NCBI GenBank assembly: GCA_030653385.1
Contig: JAURZM010000040.1
Span: forward strand, 62,001-126,000
Length of the DNA stretch: 64,000 nucleotides
Source of the DNA: Rubrivivax sp.
GTDB taxonomy: Bacteria > Pseudomonadota > Gammaproteobacteria > Burkholderiales > Burkholderiaceae_C
Reading direction: 5' to 3'
The translations under genes were made by a program, and so were the position numbers. Under the pieces are notes generated by a model that was given only the letters and a program-made list of their open reading frames with translations, searched no databases and was not told the DNA's origin. Shown piece by piece: positions 1 to 8,668 of this stretch (positions are counted from its first letter, which is position 1; each line of letters begins with the position of its first letter).

Positions 1-180
1 GACCACCTGGGCCGGTCCAGCGTGCGCTACGAACTGGGTCTGTTTGCCGACGACACCCCGTTGGCCGCCGCCGTGGGCCAGTTCACGCATGTCTACGTCG
101 ACCGCGCCACGCGTCGGCCGGTGCCGCTGCCACCGGCGCTGCGCACTGCTCTCGAATCTTTGAGCCGAAAGCCCGCATGA
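1..180 (+). CDS. Acyl-CoA thioesterase family protein, C-terminal part
   Basis: The 5' end lies outside the window; 59 residues remain, ending at TGA 178-180. The visible segment runs from a VRYELGLF strand through [14 protein letters not shown] to a short proline-containing helix. This looks like the last strands of the hot-dog fold in 4-hydroxybenzoyl-CoA/YbgC-type acyl-CoA thioesterases, where this end usually reads FTHVYVDxxTxRPxPLP. The catalytic N-terminal half is missing, so substrate and subfamily cannot be named. The stop overlaps the ATG of the nitroreductase gene (ATGA, 177-180), so the two are probably co-transcribed and translationally coupled. Family assignment rests on pattern recognition of a short fragment. 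Confidence 0.6.
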   Translation, partial: DHLGRSSVRYELGLFADDTPLAAAVGQFTHVYVDRATRRPVPLPPALRTALESLSRKPA

Positions 181-887
181 GCCCTGAACCGCTGATCACG
201 CCCGAGACCACCGCTGCCGTGGACGCTGCCATCACCTCGCGCCGGTCGATCCGCGCCTTTCTGTCCACGCCAGTGGCGCGCCAGACCATCGAAGACATCC
301 TGGCCGTGGCGGCCCGTTCACCGTCGGGCACCAACACGCAGCCCTGGCAGGTGCACGTGTTGACGGGTGAAGCCAAGGCAGCGCTCTCGCGCGACATCCG
401 CGCCGCTTTCGACGACCCTGAAGAACGGGCTCGCCACAGCGAGCCCTACGCCTACTACCCCACCGAATGGCGCAGCCCTTACATCGACCGCCGCCGCAAG
501 GTCGGCTGGGACCTGTATTCGCTGCTGGGCATCGGCAAGGCCGACAAACAGCGCATGCACGAACAGCACGCCCGCAACTACCGGTTCTTCGACGCACCGG
601 TGGGGCTGATGTTCAGCATCGACCGCGTGATGCAACAAGGCAGCTGGCTCGACTACGGCATGTTCTTGCAGAGCGTGATGGTGGCGGCACGCGCGCGGGG
701 CCTGGACACCTGCCCGCAAGCGGCCTTCACGCAGTTCCACCGCATCATCGGCCGGCACCTGGGCCTGGCCGACACGCAGACGGTGGTGTGTGGCATGTCG
801 CTGGGCCACGCCGACCCGACTGCGGTGGAAAACACGCTGGTCACCGAACGTGAGCCGGTGGCCGGCTTCGTCAGATTCCACGGCTGA
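177..887 (+). CDS. Nitroreductase family protein (FMN-dependent)
   Basis: A 236-residue protein with the nitroreductase fold hallmarks: RRSIRAF near residues 22-28 and [10 protein letters not shown] near 48-57 for FMN phosphate and ring contacts, plus a GMSLGHAD segment near the C-terminus. The family reduces nitroaromatics, quinones or similar acceptors using NAD(P)H and works as a soluble dimer. The natural substrate cannot be read from sequence. Length fits the family (about 220-240). The start is the ATG overlapping the preceding thioesterase stop. The next gene is separated by about 110 bases carrying a perfect palindrome, so this gene probably ends its transcription unit. Confidence 0.88.
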   Translation: MSPEPLITPETTAAVDAAITSRRSIRAFLSTPVARQTIEDILAVAARSPSGTNTQPWQVHVLTGEAKAALSRDIRAAFDDPEERARHSEPYAYYPTEWRSPYIDRRRKVGWDLYSLLGIGKADKQRMHEQHARNYRFFDAPVGLMFSIDRVMQQGSWLDYGMFLQSVMVAARARGLDTCPQAAFTQFHRIIGRHLGLADTQTVVCGMSLGHADPTAVENTLVTEREPVAGFVRFHG

Positions 888-921
888 AGCCCGAGGCCCT
901 GTGCGGGCACGCTGCCGAAAA

Positions 922-946
922 AGGGGTGTGTCAATGACACACCCCT
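922..946. promoter_or_regulatory. Perfect 25-bp palindrome upstream of the Mrp operon
   Basis: AGGGGTGTGTCA and TGACACACCCCT (12 bp each) are separated by one A, 35 bases after the nitroreductase stop and 52 bases before the mrpA start. A -10-like TAGAAT overlaps its right edge at 946-951. It could be an operator for a dimeric regulator of the Mrp operon. It could also be the hairpin of a terminator for the nitroreductase gene, but no T-run follows on either strand. The single-base centre is too small for an RNA loop, which slightly favours a DNA-binding site. Confidence 0.55.
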
Positions 947-997
947 AGAATCTTCGTCTTTTGAACCCGGCGGCCAGCCGGAACCCTGCCGCTGCCG

Positions 998-3832
998 ATG
1001 AGCCCTCTTGCGCTGGTTGTCCTGCTTCCGCTGCTGCTTGGCACCACGCTCTGTTTCTGGGCCGGCCGGGTCGACAGTCCGGCGCGCCGCCGACTGACGG
1101 CCTTTGTGGCTGCGGCGGTCACGGCCACGGCGCTGGGCGTGCTGCTGTCGCTGGCGCCGCAGGTTTTTGCCGGCGAAGTGCTGCTGACCCAGGCCCCCTG
1201 GGTACCGGCCATCGGCCTGAACGCCAACTTCCGGCTCGATGGCCTGGCCTGGATGTTCGCCGCACTGATCACCGGCATCGGCCTGCTGATCGTGCTGTAC
1301 GCGGCCTACTACCTGCACCACGACGACCCGGCGGGCAAGTTTTTCGGCACGCTGATGCTGTTCATGGCGGCGATGCTGGGCATCGCGCTGTCGGACAACC
1401 TGATCCTGCTGCTGGTGTTCTGGGAACTGACCAGCATCTCGTCGTTCCTGCTCATCGGCTACTGGGGCCGGCTCGAAGAGTCACGGGCCGGCGCTCGCCA
1501 GGCGCTGGCCATCACGGGCGGCGGTGGTCTGGTGATGCTGGCCGGCATCGTGGTGCTGGGGCAGATTGCCGGCACCTTCGAGCTGTCGCAGATGCTGGGC
1601 CGCGGCGCGGAAATCCAGGCCCACCCGCTGTACCCGGTGGCGCTGTGCCTGATCCTGGTGGGCTGCTTCACGAAGAGTGCGCAACTGCCTTTCCACTTCT
1701 GGCTGCCGGCGGCGATGGCCGCGCCGACGCCGGTGTCGGCGTATCTGCATTCGGCCACCATGGTGAAGGCCGGCCTCTTCATGATGATGCGGCTGTACCC
1801 GGTGCTGGGTGGCACCTCGCTGTTCCAGGACATCGTGGCCAGCGTCGGCCTGCTAACGATGGTGTTCGCGGCCTTCGTGGCCGTCTTCAAACACGACCTG
1901 AAGGGCCTGCTGGCCTACTCGACCATCAGCCATTTGGGTCTGATCACTTTCCTGATCGGCCTGTCTTCACCGCTGTCGGCGGTGGCTGCGGTGTTCCACA
2001 TCCTGAACCACGCCTGCTTCAAGGCGGCGCTCTTCATGAGCGCCGGCATCGTCGACCACGAAACCGGCAGCCGCGACATGCGGCGCCTGGGTGGCCTGAT
2101 GGCGGCGATGCCGGTGATGGGCATGCTGGTGTTGATCGCAGCTGCCGCGATGGCGGGCCTGCCACCGTTCAACGGCTTCATCAGCAAGGAAATGATGCTG
2201 CACGAGGCGGTGCACGGCAGCCTGTGGGGCAGCGCCGGCTGGCTGGTCCCGGTGCTGGCCACCTTGGGCGGGCTGTTTTCTGCCGCGTATTCACTGCGCC
2301 TGGTGCACGACACCTTCTTCAACGGCCCGGCCCAGGAACTGCCCAAGTCGCACCCGCACGAACCGCCGCTGGGCATGAAGCTGCCGGTGATGCTGCTGGT
2401 GTTGATGTGCATTGCCGTGGGCCTGGCGCCGATGCTGATCGCCGGCCCGCTGGTGACCGTGGCCGCGTCGGCCGTGCTGGGTGCGCCCGCACCGGACTTC
2501 GAGCTGTCGCTGTGGCACGGCCTGAACCTGCCGCTGGCAATGAGCGCTGTGGCCCTGCTGGGCGGGCTGGCGCTGTACCTGGCCTTGCAGCGGGGTGGCT
2601 GGCTGCACCGTTATGTCAGCCGCGCAGGTGGTCAACAGGTGTTCTCGGCCTTGACGGATGGCCTGTTTACGCTGGCCGGTCGTGTCACGCGGGCCCTGGA
2701 AAACGGCTCGCTGCAGCGTTATGCCGCCTGGATGGTGATGTCGGCCGTGGTGTTGGGTGCAGCGCCATTCCTGCTGGGTGAAGGCCCCGCACCCGGCACA
2801 GGCGAAAGGGCGCTGTTGCCCGCGCCCGCGCTGGCGGTGGGCATCTGGCTGGCGCTGCTGGTGACGGGTGTGGCGCTGTTGCGCTTGCACCACCAGCGCT
2901 TCGTGGCCACCGTGCTGACGGGGGCCGTGGGCCTGGTGGCGTCGCTGACCTTCGTCGCCTTCTCGGCACCCGACCTGGCGATGACGCAGCTGTCGGTGGA
3001 CGTGGTGGCCACCGTGTTGCTGTTGATGGGCCTGGCGCTGCTGCCGCAGGTGTCACCCATCGAATCGGCGCAGCTGCGGCGCTGGCGTGACGCCGGGCTG
3101 GCCGTGGCTGGTGGTGGTGGCATTGCCTGGCTCAGCTGGCTGGCGCTGACACGCGACCACAGCTCGATCTCCTGGTATTTCCTGGAAAAGTCCATCCCGG
3201 CCGGTGGCGGCAGCAACGCGGTCAACGTGATCCTGGTCGACTTCCGCGGCTACGACACCTTCGGCGAAATCACCGTGCTTGGCATCGCGGGTGTCGGTGT
3301 GCTGGCCTTGCTGGAGGGCCTGCGTGTGCGCCGGCCCGCCACCGACGCGGATGGCCGGCGCTGGAGCTTCGACTTGCAACCGCTGATGCTGCGCATGGCA
3401 GCCCGCCTGGTGCTGCCGCTGGCGCTGGTGGTGTCGGCCTACATCTTCTGGCGCGGCCACGGCTTGCCGGGCGGCGGCTTCATCGCCGGTCTGATCACCG
3501 CCGTGGCGCTGGTGCTGCAGTACATGGCCATGGGTCAGCAGCAGGCCGAAGCGGTGCTGCATGGTGCTGGCGGCCGGCGTTTCGTGCGCTGGATCGGCGC
3601 CGGCCTGGGCATTGCGTGGCTCACCGGCATTGGGGCGTTTTTCTTCGGCAAACCGTTCCTGACCAGCGCCTTCGGCCACCCGGTGGTGCCGGTGCTGGGT
3701 GAACTGCCGCTGGCCACGGCGGCGCTGTTCGACCTGGGCGTGTACATCACGGTGGTGGGCTCGACGATGTTGATGCTGTCGGCGCTGGGCGCCGCCAGCA
3801 AGGGCCTGCAACCGGCGGGAGGGCGGCAATGA
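998..3832 (+). CDS. mrpA: Mrp-type Na+/H+ antiporter subunit A fused to subunit B (MnhA/PhaAB-like)
   Basis: A 944-residue, highly hydrophobic polytopic protein. The first ~500 residues are the proton-translocating NuoL-like core, with LHSATMVKAG near residue 249-258 and FKHDLKGLLAYSTISHLG near 297-314, both typical of MrpA. A second membrane block follows. From about residue 800 onward the GHGLPGGGF signature marks an MrpB (MnhB) domain that is a separate subunit in many bacteria. The A-B fusion is the PhaAB arrangement of group 2 Mrp systems. With CDEFG it forms a large inner-membrane complex exchanging Na+ or K+ for H+, used in alkali and salt tolerance. It overlaps mrpC by 4 bases, so the operon is translationally coupled. 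Confidence 0.93.
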   Translation: MSPLALVVLLPLLLGTTLCFWAGRVDSPARRRLTAFVAAAVTATALGVLLSLAPQVFAGEVLLTQAPWVPAIGLNANFRLDGLAWMFAALITGIGLLIVLYAAYYLHHDDPAGKFFGTLMLFMAAMLGIALSDNLILLLVFWELTSISSFLLIGYWGRLEESRAGARQALAITGGGGLVMLAGIVVLGQIAGTFELSQMLGRGAEIQAHPLYPVALCLILVGCFTKSAQLPFHFWLPAAMAAPTPVSAYLHSATMVKAGLFMMMRLYPVLGGTSLFQDIVASVGLLTMVFAAFVAVFKHDLKGLLAYSTISHLGLITFLIGLSSPLSAVAAVFHILNHACFKAALFMSAGIVDHETGSRDMRRLGGLMAAMPVMGMLVLIAAAAMAGLPPFNGFISKEMMLHEAVHGSLWGSAGWLVPVLATLGGLFSAAYSLRLVHDTFFNGPAQELPKSHPHEPPLGMKLPVMLLVLMCIAVGLAPMLIAGPLVTVAASAVLGAPAPDFELSLWHGLNLPLAMSAVALLGGLALYLALQRGGWLHRYVSRAGGQQVFSALTDGLFTLAGRVTRALENGSLQRYAAWMVMSAVVLGAAPFLLGEGPAPGTGERALLPAPALAVGIWLALLVTGVALLRLHHQRFVATVLTGAVGLVASLTFVAFSAPDLAMTQLSVDVVATVLLLMGLALLPQVSPIESAQLRRWRDAGLAVAGGGGIAWLSWLALTRDHSSISWYFLEKSIPAGGGSNAVNVILVDFRGYDTFGEITVLGIAGVGVLALLEGLRVRRPATDADGRRWSFDLQPLMLRMAARLVLPLALVVSAYIFWRGHGLPGGGFIAGLITAVALVLQYMAMGQQQAEAVLHGAGGRRFVRWIGAGLGIAWLTGIGAFFFGKPFLTSAFGHPVVPVLGELPLATAALFDLGVYITVVGSTMLMLSALGAASKGLQPAGGRQ

Positions 3833-4209
3833 TCTCGATGGAATTCCTGGTCGCCACCGGCATCGGCTTTGTCACGGCGTGTGGCATCTACCTGCTGCTG
3901 CGTGGGCGCAGCTTCACGGTGGTGCTGGGTCTGTCGCTGCTGGGGTATGCGGTCAATGTCTTCATTTTTGCGATGGGGCGGCTGTGGAGCGGCGCGCCGC
4001 CCATCCTGCTGGGCGAAGGGCCCTTTGCCGACCCGCTGCCGCAAGCCCTGGTGCTGACGGCCATCGTGATCGGCTTTGCCACCACCGGCTTCGTGATCGA
4101 ACTGGCGCTGCGAAGCCGCCACGAAAACGGCTCCGACCACGTCGACGGCATGGAGTCGCGCGCAGACTGCGAAACCCGTGACGAAGAAGAGCAGGGGCCG
4201 CGCCGGTGA
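3829..4209 (+). CDS. mrpC: Mrp antiporter subunit C (NuoK-like)
   Basis: A 126-residue membrane protein with three predicted transmembrane helices and a hydrophilic tail after about residue 95. It resembles MnhC/PhaC and the NuoK subunit of complex I, with the GRSFTVVLGLSLLGYAVNVFIF region matching the second helix pattern (quoted only in part). It starts at an ATG overlapping the mrpA stop and its own stop overlaps the mrpD ATG (ATGA, 4206-4209). The acidic/arginine-rich tail is longer than strictly needed for the core fold and is typical of proteobacterial PhaC. It acts only as part of the Mrp complex. Confidence 0.9.
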   Translation: MISMEFLVATGIGFVTACGIYLLLRGRSFTVVLGLSLLGYAVNVFIFAMGRLWSGAPPILLGEGPFADPLPQALVLTAIVIGFATTGFVIELALRSRHENGSDHVDGMESRADCETRDEEEQGPRR

Positions 4210-5831
4210 TGCAGACCTTGCTGGACGCGGTGATGCAGCATCTGCCGGTGCTGGCCGTGCTGCTGCCGTCGCTGACGGCCGTGGTGCTCTTGCTCTTGGG
4301 TGACCACGGCGGCGACGCGCACACTGGTCATGGCCACCACCGCCTGCTGTGGGCGCGCCGCATCGTGCTGGCTTCGGTGCTGCTGGGCTTGATCATCGCC
4401 GTGCTGCTGGTGCAACACGCGGCCGCTGGTGAACTGTGGGTCTACCGGGTCGGCGACTGGCCGGCGCCTTACGGCATCGTGTTGGTCGTCGACCGCCTGG
4501 GCGCGATGATGGTGCTGCTGACCTCGTTGGTGGCGGCGCCGGTGCTCTGGTACGCCACCGGCGGCTGGGACTCGCACGGCCGCCATTTCCATGCCATCTT
4601 CCAGTTCCAGTTGATGGGCCTGAATGGCGCCTTCCTGACCGGCGACCTGTTCAACCTGTTTGTGTTTTTCGAAGTGCTGTTGATCGCGTCGTATGTTCTG
4701 ATGGCCCACGGCCAGGGCAAGGTGCGCATGCGTGTCGGCCTGCACTACGTGGTGCTGAACCTGGCGGCTTCGGCGCTGTTCCTGATCGGCGTGGCGTTGC
4801 TTTATGCCAAGACCGGCACGCTGAATTTTGCCGACCTGGCTGTGCGTGTCCCCAACGTGAGCGGACCTGACGCGGCGCTGCTGCAGGCCGGGGCCTTGCT
4901 GCTGCTGGTGGTGTTCGGTTTCAAGGCCGCACTGGTGCCGCTGTCGATGTGGTTGCCGGCCACCTACGCGGCCTCTTCGGCACCCGTGGCCGCGCTGTTT
5001 GCCATCATGACCAAGGTGGGTGTCTACGCCATCATTCGTGTGCATGGTGTGGTGTTCGGTGCCGACGCCGGGTCCTCGGCGATGCTGGTAGCGCCGCTGC
5101 TGCTGCCACTGGCACTGGCCACCAGCGTGATCGGCGTGCTGGGTGCGCTGGCGGCGCGCACGCTGGAGCGCCTGGTGGCCTGGCTCACCGTGGCTTCGGT
5201 GGGCACGGTGCTGGTGGCGGTGGGCCTGTTTTCCGACCTGGCCTGGGGCGCGGCGCTGTACTACATGGCCAACAGCACGCTGGTGGTGGCGGGCATGTTC
5301 CTGCTGGCCGAACTGGTGGCTGCGCAGCGGGGTGACGCTGCCGCGCGGCTGGAGCCGGCCTCGCCCGTTTCACAGCCGGTGCTGCTGGGCATGATGATGT
5401 TGCTGGCGGGCGCTTCGGCGGCGGGTCTGCCGCCGCTGCCGGGTTTTGTCGGCAAGCTGATGCTGCTGGAAGCCTCGTCCACCCACGCCTGGCAGCTGGC
5501 GGTGTGGGTGGTGGTGCTGGGTGTGGGCTTTCTGAGCCTGGTCGGCTTGGCGCGTGCCGGCAGCATCCTGTTCTGGCATGTGCGCGACGAAGAGCCGGGC
5601 ACCGACCCCGGCGACAGCCCCAAGCTGGTCACCGCCACCACCACCTTGCTGGCCGCCACCGTGGCCATGAGCGTGTTCGCTGCGCCCATCAGCGACTACA
5701 CGGCCGCCGCTGCGCGCCAGTTGGTCGACCGCGAAAGTTACGCCCGCGCTGTGCTGGGCCCGCAAGGCAGCCAGACCGACACCACCCGGCCCTACCGTTT
5801 TGCGCCCGCCGCCCAGGAGGCTCCGCGATGA
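4206..5831 (+). CDS. mrpD: Mrp antiporter subunit D (NuoL/M/N-like)
   Basis: A 541-residue polytopic protein of the proton-pumping antiporter-like family that includes NuoL, NuoM and NuoN. Helix motifs include GDLFNLFVFFEVLLIASY near residues 142-159, where the FEV glutamate is the conserved acidic residue, and FGFKAALVPLSMWLPATYA near residue 240, whose lysine sits in the proton path. In Mrp complexes MrpA and MrpD are the two core ion-translocating subunits. Length is slightly above the usual 490-510 because of a C-terminal extension after residue 500. It overlaps mrpC and mrpE by 4 bases each. Confidence 0.92.
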   Translation: MMQTLLDAVMQHLPVLAVLLPSLTAVVLLLLGDHGGDAHTGHGHHRLLWARRIVLASVLLGLIIAVLLVQHAAAGELWVYRVGDWPAPYGIVLVVDRLGAMMVLLTSLVAAPVLWYATGGWDSHGRHFHAIFQFQLMGLNGAFLTGDLFNLFVFFEVLLIASYVLMAHGQGKVRMRVGLHYVVLNLAASALFLIGVALLYAKTGTLNFADLAVRVPNVSGPDAALLQAGALLLLVVFGFKAALVPLSMWLPATYAASSAPVAALFAIMTKVGVYAIIRVHGVVFGADAGSSAMLVAPLLLPLALATSVIGVLGALAARTLERLVAWLTVASVGTVLVAVGLFSDLAWGAALYYMANSTLVVAGMFLLAELVAAQRGDAAARLEPASPVSQPVLLGMMMLLAGASAAGLPPLPGFVGKLMLLEASSTHAWQLAVWVVVLGVGFLSLVGLARAGSILFWHVRDEEPGTDPGDSPKLVTATTTLLAATVAMSVFAAPISDYTAAAARQLVDRESYARAVLGPQGSQTDTTRPYRFAPAAQEAPR

Positions 5832-6370
5832 AAGCCGGTGACGCTGTGCCCGCGCGAGACGATCAGGCCCTGGGCCGCAGGTGGTTGCGCCACCCCGGGC
5901 TTTCCTTGCTGCTGGCCCTGGTTTGGCTGCTGCTGCAGCAGAGCCTGGAATTGCCGCAGCTCATCACCGCGGCCGTGCTGGGCCTGGTGGTGCCTCGGCT
6001 GGTGGGGGGCTTTCTGCACGGGGTTGGCCGGCCCAAGTCCTGGCGCCGGGTGCCGCACTTCACCGGTATCGTGCTGTGGGACATCGTGGTTTCGAATCTC
6101 ACGGTGGCGCGCCTGGTGCTGGACCCGCGGTCAAATCCTCGGCCCGGTTGGGTATCGGTGCCGCTGGACACCCGCCACCCGCAGGTGATGTGGTTGCTGG
6201 CCACCATCATCACCACCACACCCGGCACGGTGTCGTGTGTGCTGGATGAAGAGGTGGGGCGGATCCTGGTGCATGCGCTGGACTGCGGCGATGCCCAGGC
6301 CATGGCACAGCAGATGAAGGACCGCTACGAACGGCCGCTGCGGCAGATCTTCGAAGGGGTGAACGCATGA
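5828..6370 (+). CDS. mrpE: Mrp antiporter subunit E
   Basis: A 180-residue MnhE-family protein with an N-terminal pair of hydrophobic helices (about residues 18-60) and a soluble C-terminal part. That part contains NPRPGWVSVPLD and a TTPGTVSC segment, both usual in MnhE (the latter matches the common TPGT motif). The start is ATG 5828, overlapping the mrpD stop; reading further upstream would run deep into mrpD and is not credible. MrpE is needed for complex stability in characterised systems, though it does not translocate ions itself. It overlaps mrpF (6367-6370). Confidence 0.9.
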   Translation: MKAGDAVPARDDQALGRRWLRHPGLSLLLALVWLLLQQSLELPQLITAAVLGLVVPRLVGGFLHGVGRPKSWRRVPHFTGIVLWDIVVSNLTVARLVLDPRSNPRPGWVSVPLDTRHPQVMWLLATIITTTPGTVSCVLDEEVGRILVHALDCGDAQAMAQQMKDRYERPLRQIFEGVNA

Positions 6371-6639
6371 TCATCGGCTACGCGCTCGACTTTGCGACGC
6401 TGGCGGTGGGCCTGGCCTTGCTGCTGTGTGTCTGGCGCCTGGTGCGAGGGCCCGAGGTCACCGACCGCGTGCTGGCGCTGGACACCATGTACATCAACTT
6501 CGTCGCGCTGGTGGTTCTGCTGGGCCTGCGCCTGGGCACAGCGCTTTTTTTCGAGGCCGCGCTGCTGATCGCGCTGCTGGGTTTTGCCTCGACGGTGGCG
6601 CTGGCGCGTTACCTGAGCCGTGGCGACGTGATCGAGTGA
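6367..6639 (+). CDS. mrpF: Mrp antiporter subunit F
   Basis: A 90-residue, three-helix membrane protein of the MnhF/PhaF family. Recognisable features are RLVRGPEVTDRVLALDT after the first helix, which carries the conserved acidic residues in the loop, and a C-terminal FASTVALARYL helix. Length is standard. Its ATG overlaps the mrpE stop and mrpG follows after 10 bases. In other systems MrpF has been linked to efflux of cholate and Na+, but here only its role as an Mrp subunit is supported. Confidence 0.9.
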   Translation: MIIGYALDFATLAVGLALLLCVWRLVRGPEVTDRVLALDTMYINFVALVVLLGLRLGTALFFEAALLIALLGFASTVALARYLSRGDVIE

Positions 6640-6649
6640 GGGCCGCCGC

Positions 6650-7009
6650 ATGAACCCCGAGCTGTCACTGGACGATCTGAACCTGGCGTGGCAACTGCTG
6701 ATTGCCTTGGCCCTGGTGGTCAGCGGCGTGTTTGCGCTGGTGGGGGCCATCGGCCTCTTGCGCTTTCCGGACTTCTACATGCGCCTGCATGCGCCCACCA
6801 AGGCCACCACGCTGGGGGTGGGCGGCGTGCTGGTGGCCAGCATGGCGGTGACCTGGGCCCATGGCGGGCTGGGCGTGCACGAACTGCTGATCACGCTCTT
6901 CCTCTTTGTCACCGCGCCGGTGTCGGCCAACTTGCTGGCCAAGGCTGCGTTGCACCTGCGTGTGCCTTCGCAGGCCGGTGACCCGCCACCGCCCAAGTCG
7001 CCCGACTGA
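6650..7009 (+). CDS. mrpG: Mrp antiporter subunit G
   Basis: A 119-residue MnhG/PhaG-type protein with three hydrophobic helices. The segment GAIGLLRFPDFYMRLHAPTK near residues 31-50 is the family signature, followed by TLGVGGVL and a third helix ending TAPVSANLLAKAA. It is the last gene of the Mrp operon (A-B, C, D, E, F, G). No terminator is visible before the DUF2062 gene, which begins almost at once, so the latter may be co-transcribed. Confidence 0.92.
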   Translation: MNPELSLDDLNLAWQLLIALALVVSGVFALVGAIGLLRFPDFYMRLHAPTKATTLGVGGVLVASMAVTWAHGGLGVHELLITLFLFVTAPVSANLLAKAALHLRVPSQAGDPPPPKSPD

Positions 7010-7016
7010 CAAGCCC

Positions 7017-7601
7017 TTGGCTGCTGCCGAAACCCTGCTCGACCGGCTGAAGCGGCTGGTGCCCAGCCGTGAGCAGCTGGCTGAAAACCGTTGGCTGCGC
7101 TGGATCGGGCCGGCGCTGTTCCATCCCCGGCTGTGGCACGTCAGCCGCCGTGGTGTGGCGCTGGGTGTGGCCATCGGCATCTTTTTCGGCCTCTTGATTC
7201 CGATCGCGCAGATTCCCATTTCAGCTGCCGTGGCAGTGGCCATGCGTGCCAACCTGCCAGCGGCGATGGCCAGCACCCTGGTCACCAACCCGGTCACCTT
7301 CCCACCGGTTTACTTCGCGGCCTGGAAACTGGGCAGTGCGCTGCTCGGCGAAGAGGCACGGGGGCCCGGTCCGATGCCACCGCAAGGGGGTGACACGCTA
7401 CCGCCGGCCGTTTCTGTCGAAGCGGGCAGCTGGTGGGCGACCGCTTGGCACAACGTCAGTCAGGTGGGGCGTGCGCTGCTGCTGGGCCTGGTCGTTTTTG
7501 CCGTGGGCGCCGGCCTGGGCACCTATTTCCTGATCAACCTGTTCTGGCACCTGCGCGTGCGGCTGAAACGCCGCAAACGGATGCGAACCAAGCCGATTTG
7601 A
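7017..7601 (+). CDS. DUF2062 domain-containing membrane protein
   Basis: About 194 residues. The segment RLWHVSRRGVALGVAIGIFF and the following TNPVTFPPVYFAAW motif are typical of DUF2062 proteins, with three hydrophobic stretches and a basic C-terminus (LKRRKRMRTK). Function of the family is not established. The start is unclear: no ATG lies between the mrpG stop and the domain. I place it at TTG 7017; GTG 7059 is an alternative. Starts further upstream would overlap mrpG in a different frame and give an arginine-rich non-family N-terminus. It may be read through from the Mrp operon. Confidence 0.8.
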   Translation: MAAAETLLDRLKRLVPSREQLAENRWLRWIGPALFHPRLWHVSRRGVALGVAIGIFFGLLIPIAQIPISAAVAVAMRANLPAAMASTLVTNPVTFPPVYFAAWKLGSALLGEEARGPGPMPPQGGDTLPPAVSVEAGSWWATAWHNVSQVGRALLLGLVVFAVGAGLGTYFLINLFWHLRVRLKRRKRMRTKPI

Positions 7602-7637
7602 TCGACCCGCCATGCGTTCGGTAAAACTCGCCCCCAT

Positions 7638-8639
7638 ATGACTGCCATCCTCGTTGCCCGCGCCGTGTTTCCACAGACCCTGGAGCGCCTGCGCCAGCAC
7701 TTCGACGTCGAGGCCAACACCGAAGACACCATCTTCAGCAAGTTGCAGCTCATCCAGCGCCTGCAAGGCAAGGCCGGCGCCTTCACCACCGGCAGCGAAC
7801 GCATCGACGCCGAGGTGCTGGCGGCCTGCCCGCAACTGCGCGTGGTGGCCAACATGGCCGTGGGCTACAACAACTTCGACATCACGGCCTGCACGGCCGC
7901 CGGCGTACTGGCCACCAACACGCCCGACGTGCTGACCGAGACCACCGCCGACTTTGGCTTTGCGTTGATGATGGCCGCCGCCCGCCGCATGGCCGAGAGC
8001 GAACACTTCTTGCGCCGCGGCGAGTGGACGAAGTGGGCCTACGACATGTTCACTGGCAGCGACGTGCATGGCGCCACATTGGGCATTCTGGGCATGGGCC
8101 GCATCGGCCAGGGCATTGCGCGCCGTGGTGCCCTGGGCTTTGGCATGCAGGTGATCTATCACAACCGCAGCCGGCTCAGCGCCGAGCAAGAAGGCCCCAT
8201 CAACGCCCGCTACGTCGACAAGGCCACGCTGCTGAAAGAGGCCGACCACCTGGTGCTGGTGCTGCCTTACAGCGCACAAAGCCACCACAGCATCGGCGCG
8301 GCCGAGCTGGCGTTGATGAAGCCCACTGCCACGCTCACCAACGTGGCGCGCGGCGGCATCATCGACGACGCCGCGCTGGCCTTGGCATTGCGCGAAGGCC
8401 GCATCGCTGCGGCCGCGCTGGATGTATTCGAGGGCGAACCGTCGGTGCACCCCGACCTGCTGACCGTGCCCAACGTCGTGCTCACGCCGCACATCGCCAG
8501 CGCCACCGTGGCCACGCGGCGTGCCATGGCCGAGCGGGCGGCCGACAACCTGATTGCGGCGCTGACGGGTGCTGCCGCGCCGACACCCATCAACCCCGAG
8601 GTGCTGGGTCGCATGAGGCCGGCTCCACCTGGGGGCTGA
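7638..8639 (+). CDS. D-2-hydroxyacid dehydrogenase (glyoxylate/hydroxypyruvate reductase type)
   Basis: A 333-residue member of the D-isomer-specific 2-hydroxyacid dehydrogenase family. The NAD(P)-binding loop GMGRIGQG lies near residue 150. The catalytic arginine sits in NVARGGIIDD (about 236), the glutamate in DVFEGEP and the histidine in TPHIAS (about 285). It probably reduces glyoxylate, hydroxypyruvate or 2-ketogluconate in the cytoplasm; the exact substrate is not decidable from sequence. A TAAAAC hexamer lies about 10 bases before the ATG with no Shine-Dalgarno between, suggesting a very short or absent leader. Confidence 0.9.
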   Translation: MTAILVARAVFPQTLERLRQHFDVEANTEDTIFSKLQLIQRLQGKAGAFTTGSERIDAEVLAACPQLRVVANMAVGYNNFDITACTAAGVLATNTPDVLTETTADFGFALMMAAARRMAESEHFLRRGEWTKWAYDMFTGSDVHGATLGILGMGRIGQGIARRGALGFGMQVIYHNRSRLSAEQEGPINARYVDKATLLKEADHLVLVLPYSAQSHHSIGAAELALMKPTATLTNVARGGIIDDAALALALREGRIAAAALDVFEGEPSVHPDLLTVPNVVLTPHIASATVATRRAMAERAADNLIAALTGAAAPTPINPEVLGRMRPAPPGG

Positions 8640-8668
8640 GCCGCCACGCGGCTGTCACAATCCGGCCC

